Positions 45,046 through 55,785 of a stretch of 64,000 bases of DNA are shown here, piece by piece (the first letter of the stretch is position 1; each line of letters starts with the position of its first letter). Where the stretch lies: positions 18,539,641 to 18,603,640 of the forward strand of contig NC_089589.1 in NCBI RefSeq assembly GCF_019320115.1. Reading direction: 5' to 3'. The translations under genes were made by a program, and so were the position numbers. Source of the stretch: Miscanthus floridulus. Its lineage: Eukaryota > Streptophyta > Magnoliopsida > Poales > Poaceae. The notes under the pieces were generated by a model, which worked only from the letters and a program-made list of their open reading frames with translations, did not search any database and had not been told where the DNA came from.

Positions 45046-48000
45046 TAAAACTCTTCTTCAGAACCGACTGCTTGGATCGGTGGAATTTCATAATCAGCAA
45101 CTCTAAGGAACTCTTTTTCCCAAGCTTCTCCTGATATGCATTTAGTTCGCTCATAAGTATCTGATTCTGCCGATGCGATGATATAAGAAGAATCACCAGG
45201 GACGACCTCAATCTTATCCCCAATCCACTGTACGAGGCATTGATGCATTGTAGAAGGAACACAACAATTAGCATGAATCCAATCCCTCCCTAGAAGCAGA
45301 TTATATGCACCCTTGTCGTTGATAACAAAGAACGTCGTTGGCAAGGTTTTGCTGCCGATAGTCAATTCAACGCACACTGCCCCTTTAGCCGGTGACACAT
45401 TGCCTTCAAAATCTTTCAACATCATATCGGTTTTGGTCAAGTCTTGATCTCCCTTACCAAGTTTCCGATACATCACGTAAGGCATAATATTAATCGCAAC
45501 CCCTCCATCAATAAGTACCTTAGACACAGGCTGCCCATCAACTCTGCCCTTCACAAATAAAGCCTTAAGATGCTGTCTCTCGTCATCGGTAGGTTTCTCA
45601 AAAACAGCCATCATTGGATCTAGTGTTAACTGAGCTACTTGATCAGAGAGAACAACTTCTTCCTCATTATCAGATAGTGCCAAAAACTCCATCGGCAATA
45701 TGAATACCATATTAACATCTGCCGATGGACCCTTATTTTTGTGTTTTACCCGCCACTGCTGATGACCGGGCCTTTCATTGGAGGAATTTTCCTCTTGGTA
45801 TAAATCCTCCTGACGCTCACGTTGCATCCTCCTTCTCTGCGTCTTTGTCAGACCCTCTGGGCACCATCGAGGAAACTTGGTTTTCCAAACCGGCTGATAA
45901 CAAGTCCTAGTTGGTTCTACACGACGTATATTAGGGTCCCTGTAGAATATTTCCTCATCGGGAACTCTTGCGTTTGCCATCTCCTCAAGCTCCTCTTGAT
46001 TCCTTGGAAAATATCCAGCGCGTTTACCAAGCCTCTCATGTACACTAAGTCTGCCCCCCAGCCGATCATGCACTGATGCTCTGCCTCTGATCGGCTCATT
46101 GATAGACAAACCCTGATTACCAAGTTGAAACCTCCTTTCTGAGCGATTGACCCCGTAATAACCATTACACTCAGGGCAATTTTCAACAGTTGGCAATTTA
46201 ATACCTTCTTCCCAGCAATGGATGAAAAACGGACATCTCCAATGATCTTTATGTCGATTCCATTCTTCCTGACGTCTCACTTCTTGCTGTTGTCGATATC
46301 GGTCATTACGTTGACGCCAACCCTCCTGCTGCCTTCGATGAGTAATCACAATGCCAGGTCGAGGAGGATTTTTGGAACTACTGCTTTCTCCTAGCAAACC
46401 CTTACTTTTTGCATCATCGGTAGTTATCCGATGTTGGGGGTCCACTGACGCGTTTTTCTCAGCAGCCTCTGACGTCAATACCTTGGTCTTTCCTTTGGCA
46501 TCCAACATATTTGCTGGAAAAGGGTGTTGATCAATTTTCATCGACTTCTGGGCCTTGGAAGTACCAAACTTAATTCTCCCAGATTCAATAGCCGATTGCA
46601 ACTGTTGCCTGAACACCTTGCACTCATTTGTACTGTGTGAAGTTGCATTGTGCCATTTGCAGTACAAGATCTTCTTCAGCTCTTCTGCCGATGGGATCAC
46701 ATGATTAGGTGACAGCTTAATTTGGCCCTCTTGAAGCAGAAGATCAAATATTTTATCGGCCTTGGTGATATCAAAGGTAAACTTTTCTGGCTCTTTTTGA
46801 CCAAAGGGACATGATATCGGCTTTTTATTCTTAACCCACTCAGCTAAGCCGATAACTGGTTCTTCATCAGAGTCAGAATCTCCTACTTCTTCAACAAATG
46901 ATACCTTTTTACTCCAATTCTTTTTAGGTTCAAAAACCCTAGTATCTTGATCAGAGATCCTTTGCACAAGATGACTGAGGCTTTCAAACTCCTGAGAAGC
47001 ATATCTGTCTTTAAGATGTGGCAATAACCCTTGGAAAGCCAGATCGGCAAGCTGCCGATCATCCAGCACCAGGCTGTAGCACTTATTTTTTACATCTCGT
47101 AGCCTTTGTACAAAGCTTTCTACCGATTCATCATTACGCTGTCTCAATTTTACTAAATCGGTAAGCTTCTTTTCATGGATTCCAGCAAAGAAATACTTAT
47201 GGAATTGTTTTTCTAGATCAACCCAAGTAATAATAGAATTTGGTGGTAATGAAATGAACCATGTAAATGCTGATCCAGACAAAGATGATGAAAATAATCG
47301 AACTCTTAATTCATCTCTGTTAGCTGCCTCTCCACATTGAATAATGAAGCGATTGACATGTTCCATTGTTGATGTATCATCTTGCCCAGAGAATTTAGTG
47401 AAATCTGGTACCTTGTACCGATTTGGGAGAGGAATTAAATCGTATGCAGGAGGGTATGGAGTCCGATAAGAATAAGTATTGACCTTGGGCTTTATCCCAA
47501 ACTGATCCTTCATAATTTCTGCTATCTTATCGGCCCAAAAAGCATCAGCCTCCTGCTGACGAACTGGTTGAATTTCTACAGGAGGTGCCTGCTGACATCC
47601 CTCCACATATCTTTGTGGCCCACGATCTCCAGCAATCGGCATATTTGCCGTTACTTGTGGTCCATTAGCCTGTTGGAAAGGATTCATCGGCTGAGCTGCC
47701 GATGCTTGATTCTGGAAACCAGCTTGCATATGACCTTGTTGAATCCCTGCAACCTGCTGATTTCGCTGAACTGTATGTTGAACAGGTAACTGTCCTGACC
47801 AATCATTATTAGAACTCATCGGTACAAAACTTACCGATGGCTGGTAATTTGCTGATATTGTTGGATAATTATAACCGGTTTGAGGCATGAACTGAACCCC
47901 AGTTTGACTCATAGCAGGGGCTTTCTGCTGCATCGGCAGTAAGCTCGCCGATGGACTTGAATTGAATGTTTGAACCATAGGCATCTGGAAACCTCCTAGA

Positions 48001-48722
48001 GTTGGTTGCACAGAAGTAGTTGCGGCATATTGAGGCACTTGAGCCATCGGCGAAACGGCCGATGGTATAGGAGCTCTTCCTACTGCATCAAACACTTGAG
48101 GTAATCTAGGATTGAAAGCAGATGACTCCGGAGGCATACCATATCCCCACCAATTAGTAGGAATCTGGCTATTCTGAGACACAGGGCCTGACATAGCTGA
48201 TGCCGATAGATCTGTATTAAGCTGAACTCGCCCTCCTGGTAGTACCTGATCTGATCGTATCGGTGTAGATTGAATATTAGGTGAGCCTGCCAATACTGGA
48301 GGGGAAGTAACTTCTGTACCCACAACGGCCGAAGGAGCCGATGGAGTTTTGACAGATGCCGGCTCTGGTTGATGATAGGCAGGCCCAACGTAATGTGGTG
48401 CCGCTTGTCCTTCTTTGAGAGTTCGAACCACAGCATTATGAACAGTATTGGACAGCACATTGGAATGATTAATCAAAGCATGATTTACTGCAGAATTAAC
48501 CATCTCTTGAAGTTTACCAGGATTGGAGTCAAAGGTAACCTGCCGAGGCAACGGCAAATCTTGCTTCTGGATGACTTGTCCACTCTTGTTCAAGCTAAAC
48601 GATCTCAGACAAAGCTGCTTGTATTCTTCTACAGCCTTTTCCATAGCCTGCCTCTGTTCTTCCTTGAGATCTTCTTCTGATACTGCGATAATGTTCCCTG
48701 AATCGATCTCGGGATTGAACAT
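45045..48722 (-). CDS. gag: Gag-protease polyprotein
   Basis: I chose the ATG at 48722 because it lies just inside the 5' LTR and opens MFNPEIDSGNIIAVSEEDLK. The open frame extends 22 codons further, into the LTR. The 1225-residue product has a Gln/Pro-rich N-terminal third, a retrotransposon gag domain (about residues 440-620; WVDLEKQFHKYFFAGIHEKK), a Cys/His block CKWHNATSHSTNECK near 685, a basic Arg-rich region near 860-1000 and an aspartic protease near 1071 (KVLIDGGVAINIM, then GAYNLLLGRDWIHAN). It packages RNA and processes the polyproteins. No stop or frameshift is present. Confidence 0.93.
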   Translation of the reverse strand: MFNPEIDSGNIIAVSEEDLKEEQRQAMEKAVEEYKQLCLRSFSLNKSGQVIQKQDLPLPRQVTFDSNPGKLQEMVNSAVNHALINHSNVLSNTVHNAVVRTLKEGQAAPHYVGPAYHQPEPASVKTPSAPSAVVGTEVTSPPVLAGSPNIQSTPIRSDQVLPGGRVQLNTDLSASAMSGPVSQNSQIPTNWWGYGMPPESSAFNPRLPQVFDAVGRAPIPSAVSPMAQVPQYAATTSVQPTLGGFQMPMVQTFNSSPSASLLPMQQKAPAMSQTGVQFMPQTGYNYPTISANYQPSVSFVPMSSNNDWSGQLPVQHTVQRNQQVAGIQQGHMQAGFQNQASAAQPMNPFQQANGPQVTANMPIAGDRGPQRYVEGCQQAPPVEIQPVRQQEADAFWADKIAEIMKDQFGIKPKVNTYSYRTPYPPAYDLIPLPNRYKVPDFTKFSGQDDTSTMEHVNRFIIQCGEAANRDELRVRLFSSSLSGSAFTWFISLPPNSIITWVDLEKQFHKYFFAGIHEKKLTDLVKLRQRNDESVESFVQRLRDVKNKCYSLVLDDRQLADLAFQGLLPHLKDRYASQEFESLSHLVQRISDQDTRVFEPKKNWSKKVSFVEEVGDSDSDEEPVIGLAEWVKNKKPISCPFGQKEPEKFTFDITKADKIFDLLLQEGQIKLSPNHVIPSAEELKKILYCKWHNATSHSTNECKVFRQQLQSAIESGRIKFGTSKAQKSMKIDQHPFPANMLDAKGKTKVLTSEAAEKNASVDPQHRITTDDAKSKGLLGESSSSKNPPRPGIVITHRRQQEGWRQRNDRYRQQQEVRRQEEWNRHKDHWRCPFFIHCWEEGIKLPTVENCPECNGYYGVNRSERRFQLGNQGLSINEPIRGRASVHDRLGGRLSVHERLGKRAGYFPRNQEELEEMANARVPDEEIFYRDPNIRRVEPTRTCYQPVWKTKFPRWCPEGLTKTQRRRMQRERQEDLYQEENSSNERPGHQQWRVKHKNKGPSADVNMVFILPMEFLALSDNEEEVVLSDQVAQLTLDPMMAVFEKPTDDERQHLKALFVKGRVDGQPVSKVLIDGGVAINIMPYVMYRKLGKGDQDLTKTDMMLKDFEGNVSPAKGAVCVELTIGSKTLPTTFFVINDKGAYNLLLGRDWIHANCCVPSTMHQCLVQWIGDKIEVVPGDSSYIIASAESDTYERTKCISGEAWEKEFLRVADYEIPPIQAVGSEEEF

Positions 48723-48734
48723 ATTGATTGATTG

Positions 48735-48752
48735 GTCCCACCGGGCGTGCCA
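48735..48752 (-). promoter_or_regulatory. Candidate tRNA primer-binding site
   Basis: TGGCACGCCCGGTGGGAC begins seven bases after the 5' LTR on the minus strand. TGG would pair with a tRNA CCA end. I could not assign the tRNA from memory, and the 7-base gap is longer than usual. Confidence 0.5.
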
Positions 48753-48759
48753 AAAGATG

Positions 48760-49723
48760 TGTTGATGCAAAAGTGGATCTGCAAACACAAAGGGCTAATA
48801 CCCGAATCGATATCCAAAGCGTGCCAGTCGATTTGACCTGCTAATCGACAAGGATGAAGATACGAACACTTTGGTCCTGACAACAGCGATACGCCCGGAA
48901 GTCACGGCCAAGAGGTGCTCACGCGGAACTCGAGAATCGCCGAAGGTCGTACTGAAACGATGCAGCTCGCCGAATCAATGAGAACTCGTAAAAAAAGGAA
49001 AAAATATGCAAATTGACGAAGTCGCCGAAAAGTAAGTAGATGCAAATAGGAGTAAAAATTGGTTTTGATATTGATTGATCGATTTTTTCTTACATTGCCC
49101 CTCACTCCATATTTATACCCTGATCTAAAGAGACACAACCGAACACAACCAGGACACCAAGCCCATATCTAAGGAAACACGTGACTCTTACATGAACCAT
49201 ACTCTAACAAATATAGAAAAGGAAATCAACTCCTATCTATTTCCCTGTCCGCCTTAATTACGATGAAAATCTCGCCATCTTCCTTCCCATCGGCATATCC
49301 CCTGTTTCATCGGTAGTAGTCTTCAAGTCTTCCTTCATCGGCATACTCACTGCTGCATCGGCAGTAATCTTCAAGCCTTCCTTCATCGTCATACTCACTG
49401 TTGCATCGGCAGTAGTCTTCAAGCCTTCCTTCATCGGCATACTCACTGCTGCATCGGCAGTAATCTTCAAGCCTTCCTTCATCGTCATACTCACTGTTGC
49501 ATCGGCAGTAGTCTTCAAACCTCCCTTCATCGGCATCGACAATAACACCTCCAACCTCATCGGCAACGCCCGAGTCTAAACCAACCTTTCCATTGACCAT
49601 CACCAGCTATCGGCAACCATCTTTACAAGCTGGCTTTCATCGGCTATCAAAGTACACAGTAACCTTCCCCTCGCCGATTAGTCCACTCCGATCATTATCA
49701 CGTACAAAAAAACGGTGTCAACA
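48760..49723 (-). repeat. 5' LTR of the young Gypsy element
   Basis: Identical in length to the LTR at 37015-37978, with one base different (49713). The TATAAATA box is at 49110-49117 on the minus strand, which would place the RNA start near 49085. The 48-bp array is at 49305-49545. Confidence 0.97.
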
Positions 49724-49728
49724 GCTAC

Positions 49729-51555
49729 ACATAATTAAATATTCCAATGTCAGAAGTGAGGGGTTAGAAAGAAAGACAAACAGATCGAACAGGCACAACT
49801 GAGTTGAGAATTTTCTACTGTTTGTAACACATAATTCTACAGTTCTGCAGTATATGGCTATAAGATAGATGCGAATATTGGCTGTTAATACGGAGTTATT
49901 CCAAAGCTGACATGATGCTTTTAAACTAGAAACTATGACATAAGAGAAGAATATTTCAGGGTTTAGTTGTCTTTACTTCACATACACAATTTGCTATTGC
50001 AGGAAACCAATGCTTCGTTAGAATTTAGATGATTCAATTACAATGTTAATAGGAATAAAAATATTACCTTGTTATGTCCTCTGTGCCATCGAATAGCATT
50101 TTAGGATATATACCCTTCATAAGAAGCTCAGCCTTTTTCATAACCCTATTATGTAATTAGGAGACCAGCATTAGTTATATTAGTTTTTTAGGGAACATGA
50201 AAACTTGCCCATTAGCTTCAATAACGAAGAATTGTATAGTTAATAATTAGAGTATAATGAAGTGCCTGGTCAAGCTTGCTTGTTTGGTTTTGTAGCTGTC
50301 TAAAATTTGGCAAGGTGAGCTAGGATTTCCCTGATTTCAAGGCAATAATGCCTCAATTCCAAGAAGTTTGCTGGTTTTGGTTAGCATGGTCCTTTATACC
50401 ATTTGAGAATAGTATGTCATGACCATCATCAAGTGTTGTCCAAGTGCTTGATGTATGGAGCAATTGGAAAACCAAAGCATGCCTCCTGTAACTGGCAAAT
50501 ACTCTAGACTCATATTTAATTACACTGTAAGTATATATAACTATAGACTCATATTTTTCTACTATTATTTATTATGTTGCATTTTTTTCTACTAAATAGA
50601 TGTATAGCTATAAACCGTGTTAATATTTTGTTTCGATTTAAATATTTTATAAAAAATCATATACTCCATGTGGAAGTCTCTATAAAAATTTTGGCAAAAT
50701 TCTGTTCTAATTTCAATAATTTCCGGTGTGGTAAAAAATATTCTAATACCGAAACTAAAACCCTGGTAGCAGTGTTCCTTTTTTACATAAGCAAACACCT
50801 CAGTAGAAAGAAGTGCACGATTATTCTTTTCCTCCTGCACGTCCTCCAGGTGATGCAGATTTCACGTACGTTTTTCACCCATGGGACTGTAGCTAGGCAT
50901 ATGGGAGAAGAAGAATTCGATGCATGGTAACGTGCCCCTAGAATTGAGGAGCAATTAATTTAATAATTATTACATGTAGGTCCTAACATCCCACAAGACA
51001 ATCTGATGCACCTTAGATCTAGAGTTCTCCATGATGCCAGCCAATATTGGAAGCGTTGGGTGGCAACTGGCAAGCAAGATTGACAAAGACCCACGGCCAA
51101 ATTTCCGACCAAAGTGTGTGAATGTGTTTCTTTGTCGGCAAATCCCTTATCTAATTCGAAAAACAGAGCCGGTGAGCATCACTATAGATGAGAGGCTGGT
51201 AATTGCTCCCTGCATGTGAGATAATTAATGTTCGATACTACTCTGTACAAAAAGGCTGGTGCCACACATACCTTTGCATTTTTAGAGAGGGTATATATTA
51301 CGGTCAAAAGAAAGATAAACTAGAAAGTCCCCATGACTACTGTCACTGTAAAAAGTAAGCCTCGACCCCTTGAATGTGGCGATGGCATGTGGAAAATGAA
51401 TATCCCAAACCTAGAATTTCCATGTACAAAAGATGCATGTTATAATTAATAAAATGTGTGTAATTGATCACCATAAATAACATATTTAGTTGGTTGGTTG
51501 ATCATTGATCGTCACTAACCGGTAATCACGACCGACGACCGACAGATGATTTATA
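49729..51555. other. AT-rich intergenic or intronic sequence, nothing recognised
   Basis: Right flank of the young Gypsy insertion. No confident gene. A 62-residue plus-strand frame at 51031-51219 has no motif I know. Confidence 0.4.
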
Positions 51556-52324
51556 TTAATAATAAAATGAAGAGGCAAATGAACCTTTTACGTCGTCGTA
51601 ACCAGCTATACTAGCGAAAGTGCTAGCATCCCTTGGGCCAGCCGTGACATCGTGCATGAAATCATGCGCGTCGATTACTCGAGCGCGTGTCCAGCCCTGA
51701 CTCCAGTCCCAGAGCTTGATTGATCTGTCATTGCGTGAAGCTGTCAGCAGCATCGTATGTTTTGACTGAATCACCAAATGGGTGACAGATTCTTGGCGGT
51801 GAGCTTCGAATTCCTTAACCTTGTCCTTTTGAGCAGGGTACGGGTAGGCATAGACATGGACATACCCATTAGGGTCCCCTGTCGCGAACCACTGCTCTCC
51901 ATCGATAAATTTGACCGGCCATTTGTCCGAAGGGTACTTGATTTTTGGTAAACATGTGACTTTGAACATCATGACTCTCTCCTGCTTAACAATAAAAATA
52001 CACCAAGAGTTCAGGTAGTTTTAATGCAAATACCTTGGTGATCCACGACGACCGTCATGGTTACCAAGCAAGGATGGTGGATATGATAGATCCTTGTGTA
52101 GTACTAGTAGCGATATATATACCTGTGTCTCGTAGTTCCAAATAGAAACATACCCTGCTGAATAGCCCACCAACAACCTGTGGTGTGCAGCATCGCACAC
52201 GCAATTAGTTAGAGACGTCCGTCGTCTGTCTAAATTAATTCAAGTAGAATGGAAACATCTATTCACCATGTTTTGGTTGGGTGCACATCCATGCAGCCGA
52301 TATAACCATGCTCCCCGTCTGGTC
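51556..52324 (-). pseudogene. WD40-repeat protein fragment, coatomer beta'-like
   Basis: Three exons are readable: 52324-52267 (PDGEHGYIGCMDVHPTKT), 52177-52123 (LLVGYSAGYVSIWNYETQ) and 51981 to about 51570 (ERVMMFKVTCLPKIKYPSDK, then VHVYAYPYPAQKDKVKEFEA and NDRSIKLWDWSQGWTRARVI). Donors and acceptors are canonical and the frame is kept across both introns. The repeats and their order resemble the WD40 propeller of coatomer subunit beta' and its grass relatives. The frame ends with GYDDVKGSFASSFYY and a stop at 51556, much shorter than a coatomer subunit. It is either a truncated copy or a small WD40-only gene. This is the clearest host-derived coding sequence in the window. Confidence 0.65.
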
Positions 52325-52406
52325 CTGCTTGTATCAACTGATACAGCCAAATAGCAACCGACCGCCTTATTAGAAATAAACTGACTGCATGCATGCCACC
52401 ACACTG

Positions 52407-53659
52407 CACTACCACATAGAGCATTTTCGGAGTCCGGTGTTTTTTATTTTCATTTTTTTAAACAGCATTTTTTTTAATTTTCAGAGGTGGACAAGTCGTC
52501 CACCTGTACCTAAACGTCAACATTATTCATCATTTCGGGATGCCCACCTCCGTAAATCAATTAATGGAGGTGTCACCTTAAGATACCTGAGTCTTTAGGA
52601 ATTCAAACCTTAGAGCTTCAGCACACACATAACACTTTTCTACCACTAGATTACACACTCTTTTGTGAATGTATCTAGATAGGTATCTTTTTCATTAACA
52701 TTTTGTAATCTTATATTAAATATTTTAGCTCCTAAATGATTTCAAATAAAAAAGTCTCAACTATAAAGTTTTAGGTCTCATCGAGCTCTACAATTTTAAA
52801 AAAGGGTGCATCTCCATCCAAGATTGTTTGAAAATTCAAAAAATTGAATCTTAAAATATGTGAACTTATAACTAATATTTGACACACTGAAAAACTTTAA
52901 AGTAAAAGCTTATCAGCAATAAACATGTAGATCAGGCCGGTCACTATAATTTTCGTATTAACTATGTGAACATTTAAGGTCATTTAGAGATTTTTAATTT
53001 TGAATTTCAAAATATATAAACTTAAAACACATATTTGGGACTCCAAACGACTTTAGATTAAAAACTTAACTACAAAGTTATAGAATGTATTGAGAACTAC
53101 AACTTTGGCGTGGACCATGTCAACATCCAAGGTTATCTGAAAAATTTATATATCAAATTTCAAAATTCATGAACTTAAAATAATATTTTGGGACTCTAAA
53201 CAGATTGAAATAAAAAAATTCTCAACTCCAAAGATATAGATCATGTCGAGAGCAACAATTTTGATATAAAGTTTGTCTTCAATTGAGTTCATATGAAAAA
53301 GTTATGGATTATTTTTTATGCAACTATTTATAGAAACGGACATCTGCTCACGTCTGAAAATCGATTTCAGAGACAGACGCTTAGAATGCCTCCGTATCTG
53401 TTACTAGCGATTTTCAGAGACGAACGTCTTAAAATGTCTGCCTATGAAAATTAATTTACAGAGACAGGCGTCCTAAGACGACCGCCTCTGTTAATCAATG
53501 ATTTTCAAAGGAGGCCGCCTTAGGATGCTCGTCTCAGTAAATGATTTCCAAATATAAACATTTTCTTGGAGGCTGCCTGATTATTTACGGAGGCGGTCAC
53601 TAATATGTCTGCCTCCGTTATCAAAAAGGTTTTCTTCTAAAATCGTTTGTGTGGTAGTG
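52407..53659. mobile_element. 1.25-kb non-autonomous CACTA element inside the WD40 gene region
   Basis: The ends CACTACCACA and TGTGGTAGTG are perfect inverted repeats. The flanking triplets are CTG and TTG, a 3-bp TSD with one change. Inverted units such as CAGAGACAGACG and GACCGCCTCTG occupy 53330-53640. The interior is AT-rich with no gene. It lies upstream of the exon at 52324, probably in an intron or 5' region. Confidence 0.75.
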
Positions 53660-53779
53660 TTGGTTCCAAAATGAATATAATGGCACATGTACGTGCATAT
53701 GCATGCAACCTAAATATGTATAATTATTACCAACTCAACTTACCTGATGGGCAATTCTCAAAAAAAAAAAAAAAACTTA

Positions 53780-54117
53780 CCTGATGGGCTGCTTCCTGGC
53801 GTCTTGTTGGGTCACGGGTGACAGCAGCCCTCAATATCGCTCAATGCACCACAGTACCTAGCCCCTTAGCTACTCGCAGTGGGTCCACGGACTCGTCCCA
53901 CCTCCATGTAGCATCGTTTCCAATATCGATCCAAATGTTTGAGGTTTTTCTCCGACTTTACGGCGACCATCACCACGTCGAATATGCCTTTCTCAGCGTC
54001 TAGTGGGGGTCGTCGTTGCTTCCTCATAGTCGTGCAAATGGTGTCGCTAGAATGTGGCCCCAACCTTCTGAAAAGTATTGATGTAGGGTCGTCCATTTCA
54101 GACTTCAACCCCCACAC
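53780..54117 (-). pseudogene. Upstream exon remnant, possibly of the WD40 gene
   Basis: A frame from 54117 reads SEMDDPTSILFRRLGPHSSD, AEKGIFDVVMVAVKSEKNLK and HLDRYWKRCYMEVGRVRG, then a stop. Further on another frame, ILRAAVTRDPTRRQEAAHQ, ends at a donor (CAG then GTAAGT) near 53779. Position and strand fit a 5' exon of the WD40 gene, separated from it by the CACTA insertion. I do not recognise the domain, and the frame change means it is broken or mis-joined. Confidence 0.35.
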
Positions 54118-54799
54118 AAATGGATAGACAATGTTGAAACATGCATCTGGGTAAGTCGGCTTAATACAGACACCAAATAAGATCGTCTGTCCTATTGATT
54201 AGGGTCACTGGGCAGAGCTTGTTTGGCTCCAAGGGGAACCAAATATCCAGCGGGTAGACATCTAGCATCATGTATACATATAAGGATACTCCTTCCTGTC
54301 ATAAAAAACATGTCATTTATGGCAAGATTTAATCAAACCTTATTATACTAATTCGCGATAAATTGAATACATATTTACAATATATTTGTTACTATAACTC
54401 ATGATAATATTTACCATAATTTTAAGGTAAATCACTTCGGAAGAGTTGTAGTAATCTTGTAAATTAGTAGTTGTTATGTTAACTCAAAGCACTACGGGAG
54501 ACACGCTCTTTGCCGAGTGTCTGCGGCTTTGCCGAGTGCAATATATCGGGCACTCGGCAAAGAGCCAATTTGCCGAGTGCTGCACTCGGCAAAGTATAAC
54601 ACTCGGCAAAGAGCGTTTTGCCGAGTGTCTGACACTCGACACAGACAGACACTCGGCAAAGAGAAGGTTTGCCGAGTGTTCAACACTCGGCAAAGTACGA
54701 TGCTCGGCAAACAGGCATTTTGCCGAGTGTCGGGCACTCGGTAAAGCGGGACATAGGGCAAAACTCGACACCAGCTCATAGCCATCACCTGGCGTGGCT

Positions 54800-55785
54800 G
54801 GTTTGCCGAGTGTCAAGCAATGGCACTCGACAAACCTTTTTTTTCTTCTTGCCCCCAAATTTTTTCTGCTGTCCTACTACAGTGCCTAGAACTACATGTT
54901 CAAATTTGGCACATTTCTCGATGTGTTTGCTATATTTAGTTCATTTATTTCATTTAATTGAATTTTTTTGGATAAGTCAAATTTGAACTGCAAGTCATTC
55001 GAATAATGGAAAAAATGAATGGAAAAATAATATTTATGTTATTGACTCTAATGTGAGGCCATATCTAGGAACAAACCAGGAATTTTGAACATCTTGTTCA
55101 CGAAACATGACCACGAACTTGCGGGCGAATTGTTTTTAAATTCTATATAAAAAGCAAACGAAGTCCGAAAATCATAAAACTTGTCAAGATGTCATGATAT
55201 CGTATGTGGAGGCTGCGATAAAAATTTGAGAAGGTTTCGCGCAAGTTGTCACGTACATTGCTTTCAAATCTTACCGGATCCTTCTCAACTCTATGAATCT
55301 TCTGATGAGATTCTACTTCGAAGATGCAGCGTACGTGACAACTTGTGCGAAACCTTCTCAAATTTTTATCACAGCCTTCGCATACGATATCATGACATCT
55401 TGACAAGTTTTATGATTTTCGAACTTCGTTTACTTTTTATAGAATTTAAAAACAATTCGCTCGCAAGTTCGTGGTCATGTTTCATGAACAAGATGTTCGA
55501 AATTCTTGGTTTGTTCCTGGATATGGCTTCACATTAGAGTCAATAACATAAATATCATTTTTCATTCATTTTCTCCATTATTCGAATGACTTGCGGTTCA
55601 AATTTGACTTATCCAAAAAGAATCAATTAAATGAAAAAAATTAAAGAAATATAGCAAAAAGACCGAGAAATATATCAAATTTGAACAGGCAGTACCAGGC
55701 ACTGTGTGAGGACTACAGAAAAAGTTTGTAGGTCAAAAATAAAGAATTTTTTTTTGCCGAGTGTCGGCGCTTGACACTCGGCAAA
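54800..55785. repeat. Large palindrome inside the second CACTA element
   Basis: The left arm (about 54800-55260) and right arm (about 55325-55785) are inverted copies. For example, CAAGTTGTCACGTAC pairs with GTACGTGACAACTTG, and CACGAAACATGACCACGAAC with GTTCGTGGTCATGTTTCATG. The loop is about 60 bp. The arms resemble those at 18677-19630. Confidence 0.88.

Larger units (their letters stand above)
37015..49723 (-). mobile_element. 12.7-kb intact, young Tat-lineage Ty3/Gypsy retrotransposon with an antisense PMD gene
   Basis: Two 964-bp LTRs (37015-37978 and 48760-49723) differ at one position by direct reading (T at 37968, C at 49713). The 5-bp duplication GCTAC flanks the element (37010-37014 and 49724-49728). 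Sense genes run on the minus strand: gag-protease (48722-45045) and pol (45045-41809), both uninterrupted. A spliced plus-strand gene (38580-41723) lies between pol and the 3' LTR. The polypurine tract at 37979-37996 and a candidate primer site at 48735-48752 are in place. It looks recently inserted and possibly still mobile. Confidence 0.97.

Noticed and set aside
48735..48752. Assignment of a specific primer tRNA
   Set aside because: I could not match the 18-base site to a tRNA 3' end with confidence, so only a candidate site is reported.
48723..48788. 22-codon N-terminal extension of gag into the LTR
   Set aside because: The ATG at 48788 lies in the LTR upstream of the primer-binding site. 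The ATG at 48722 fits the usual gag start better.
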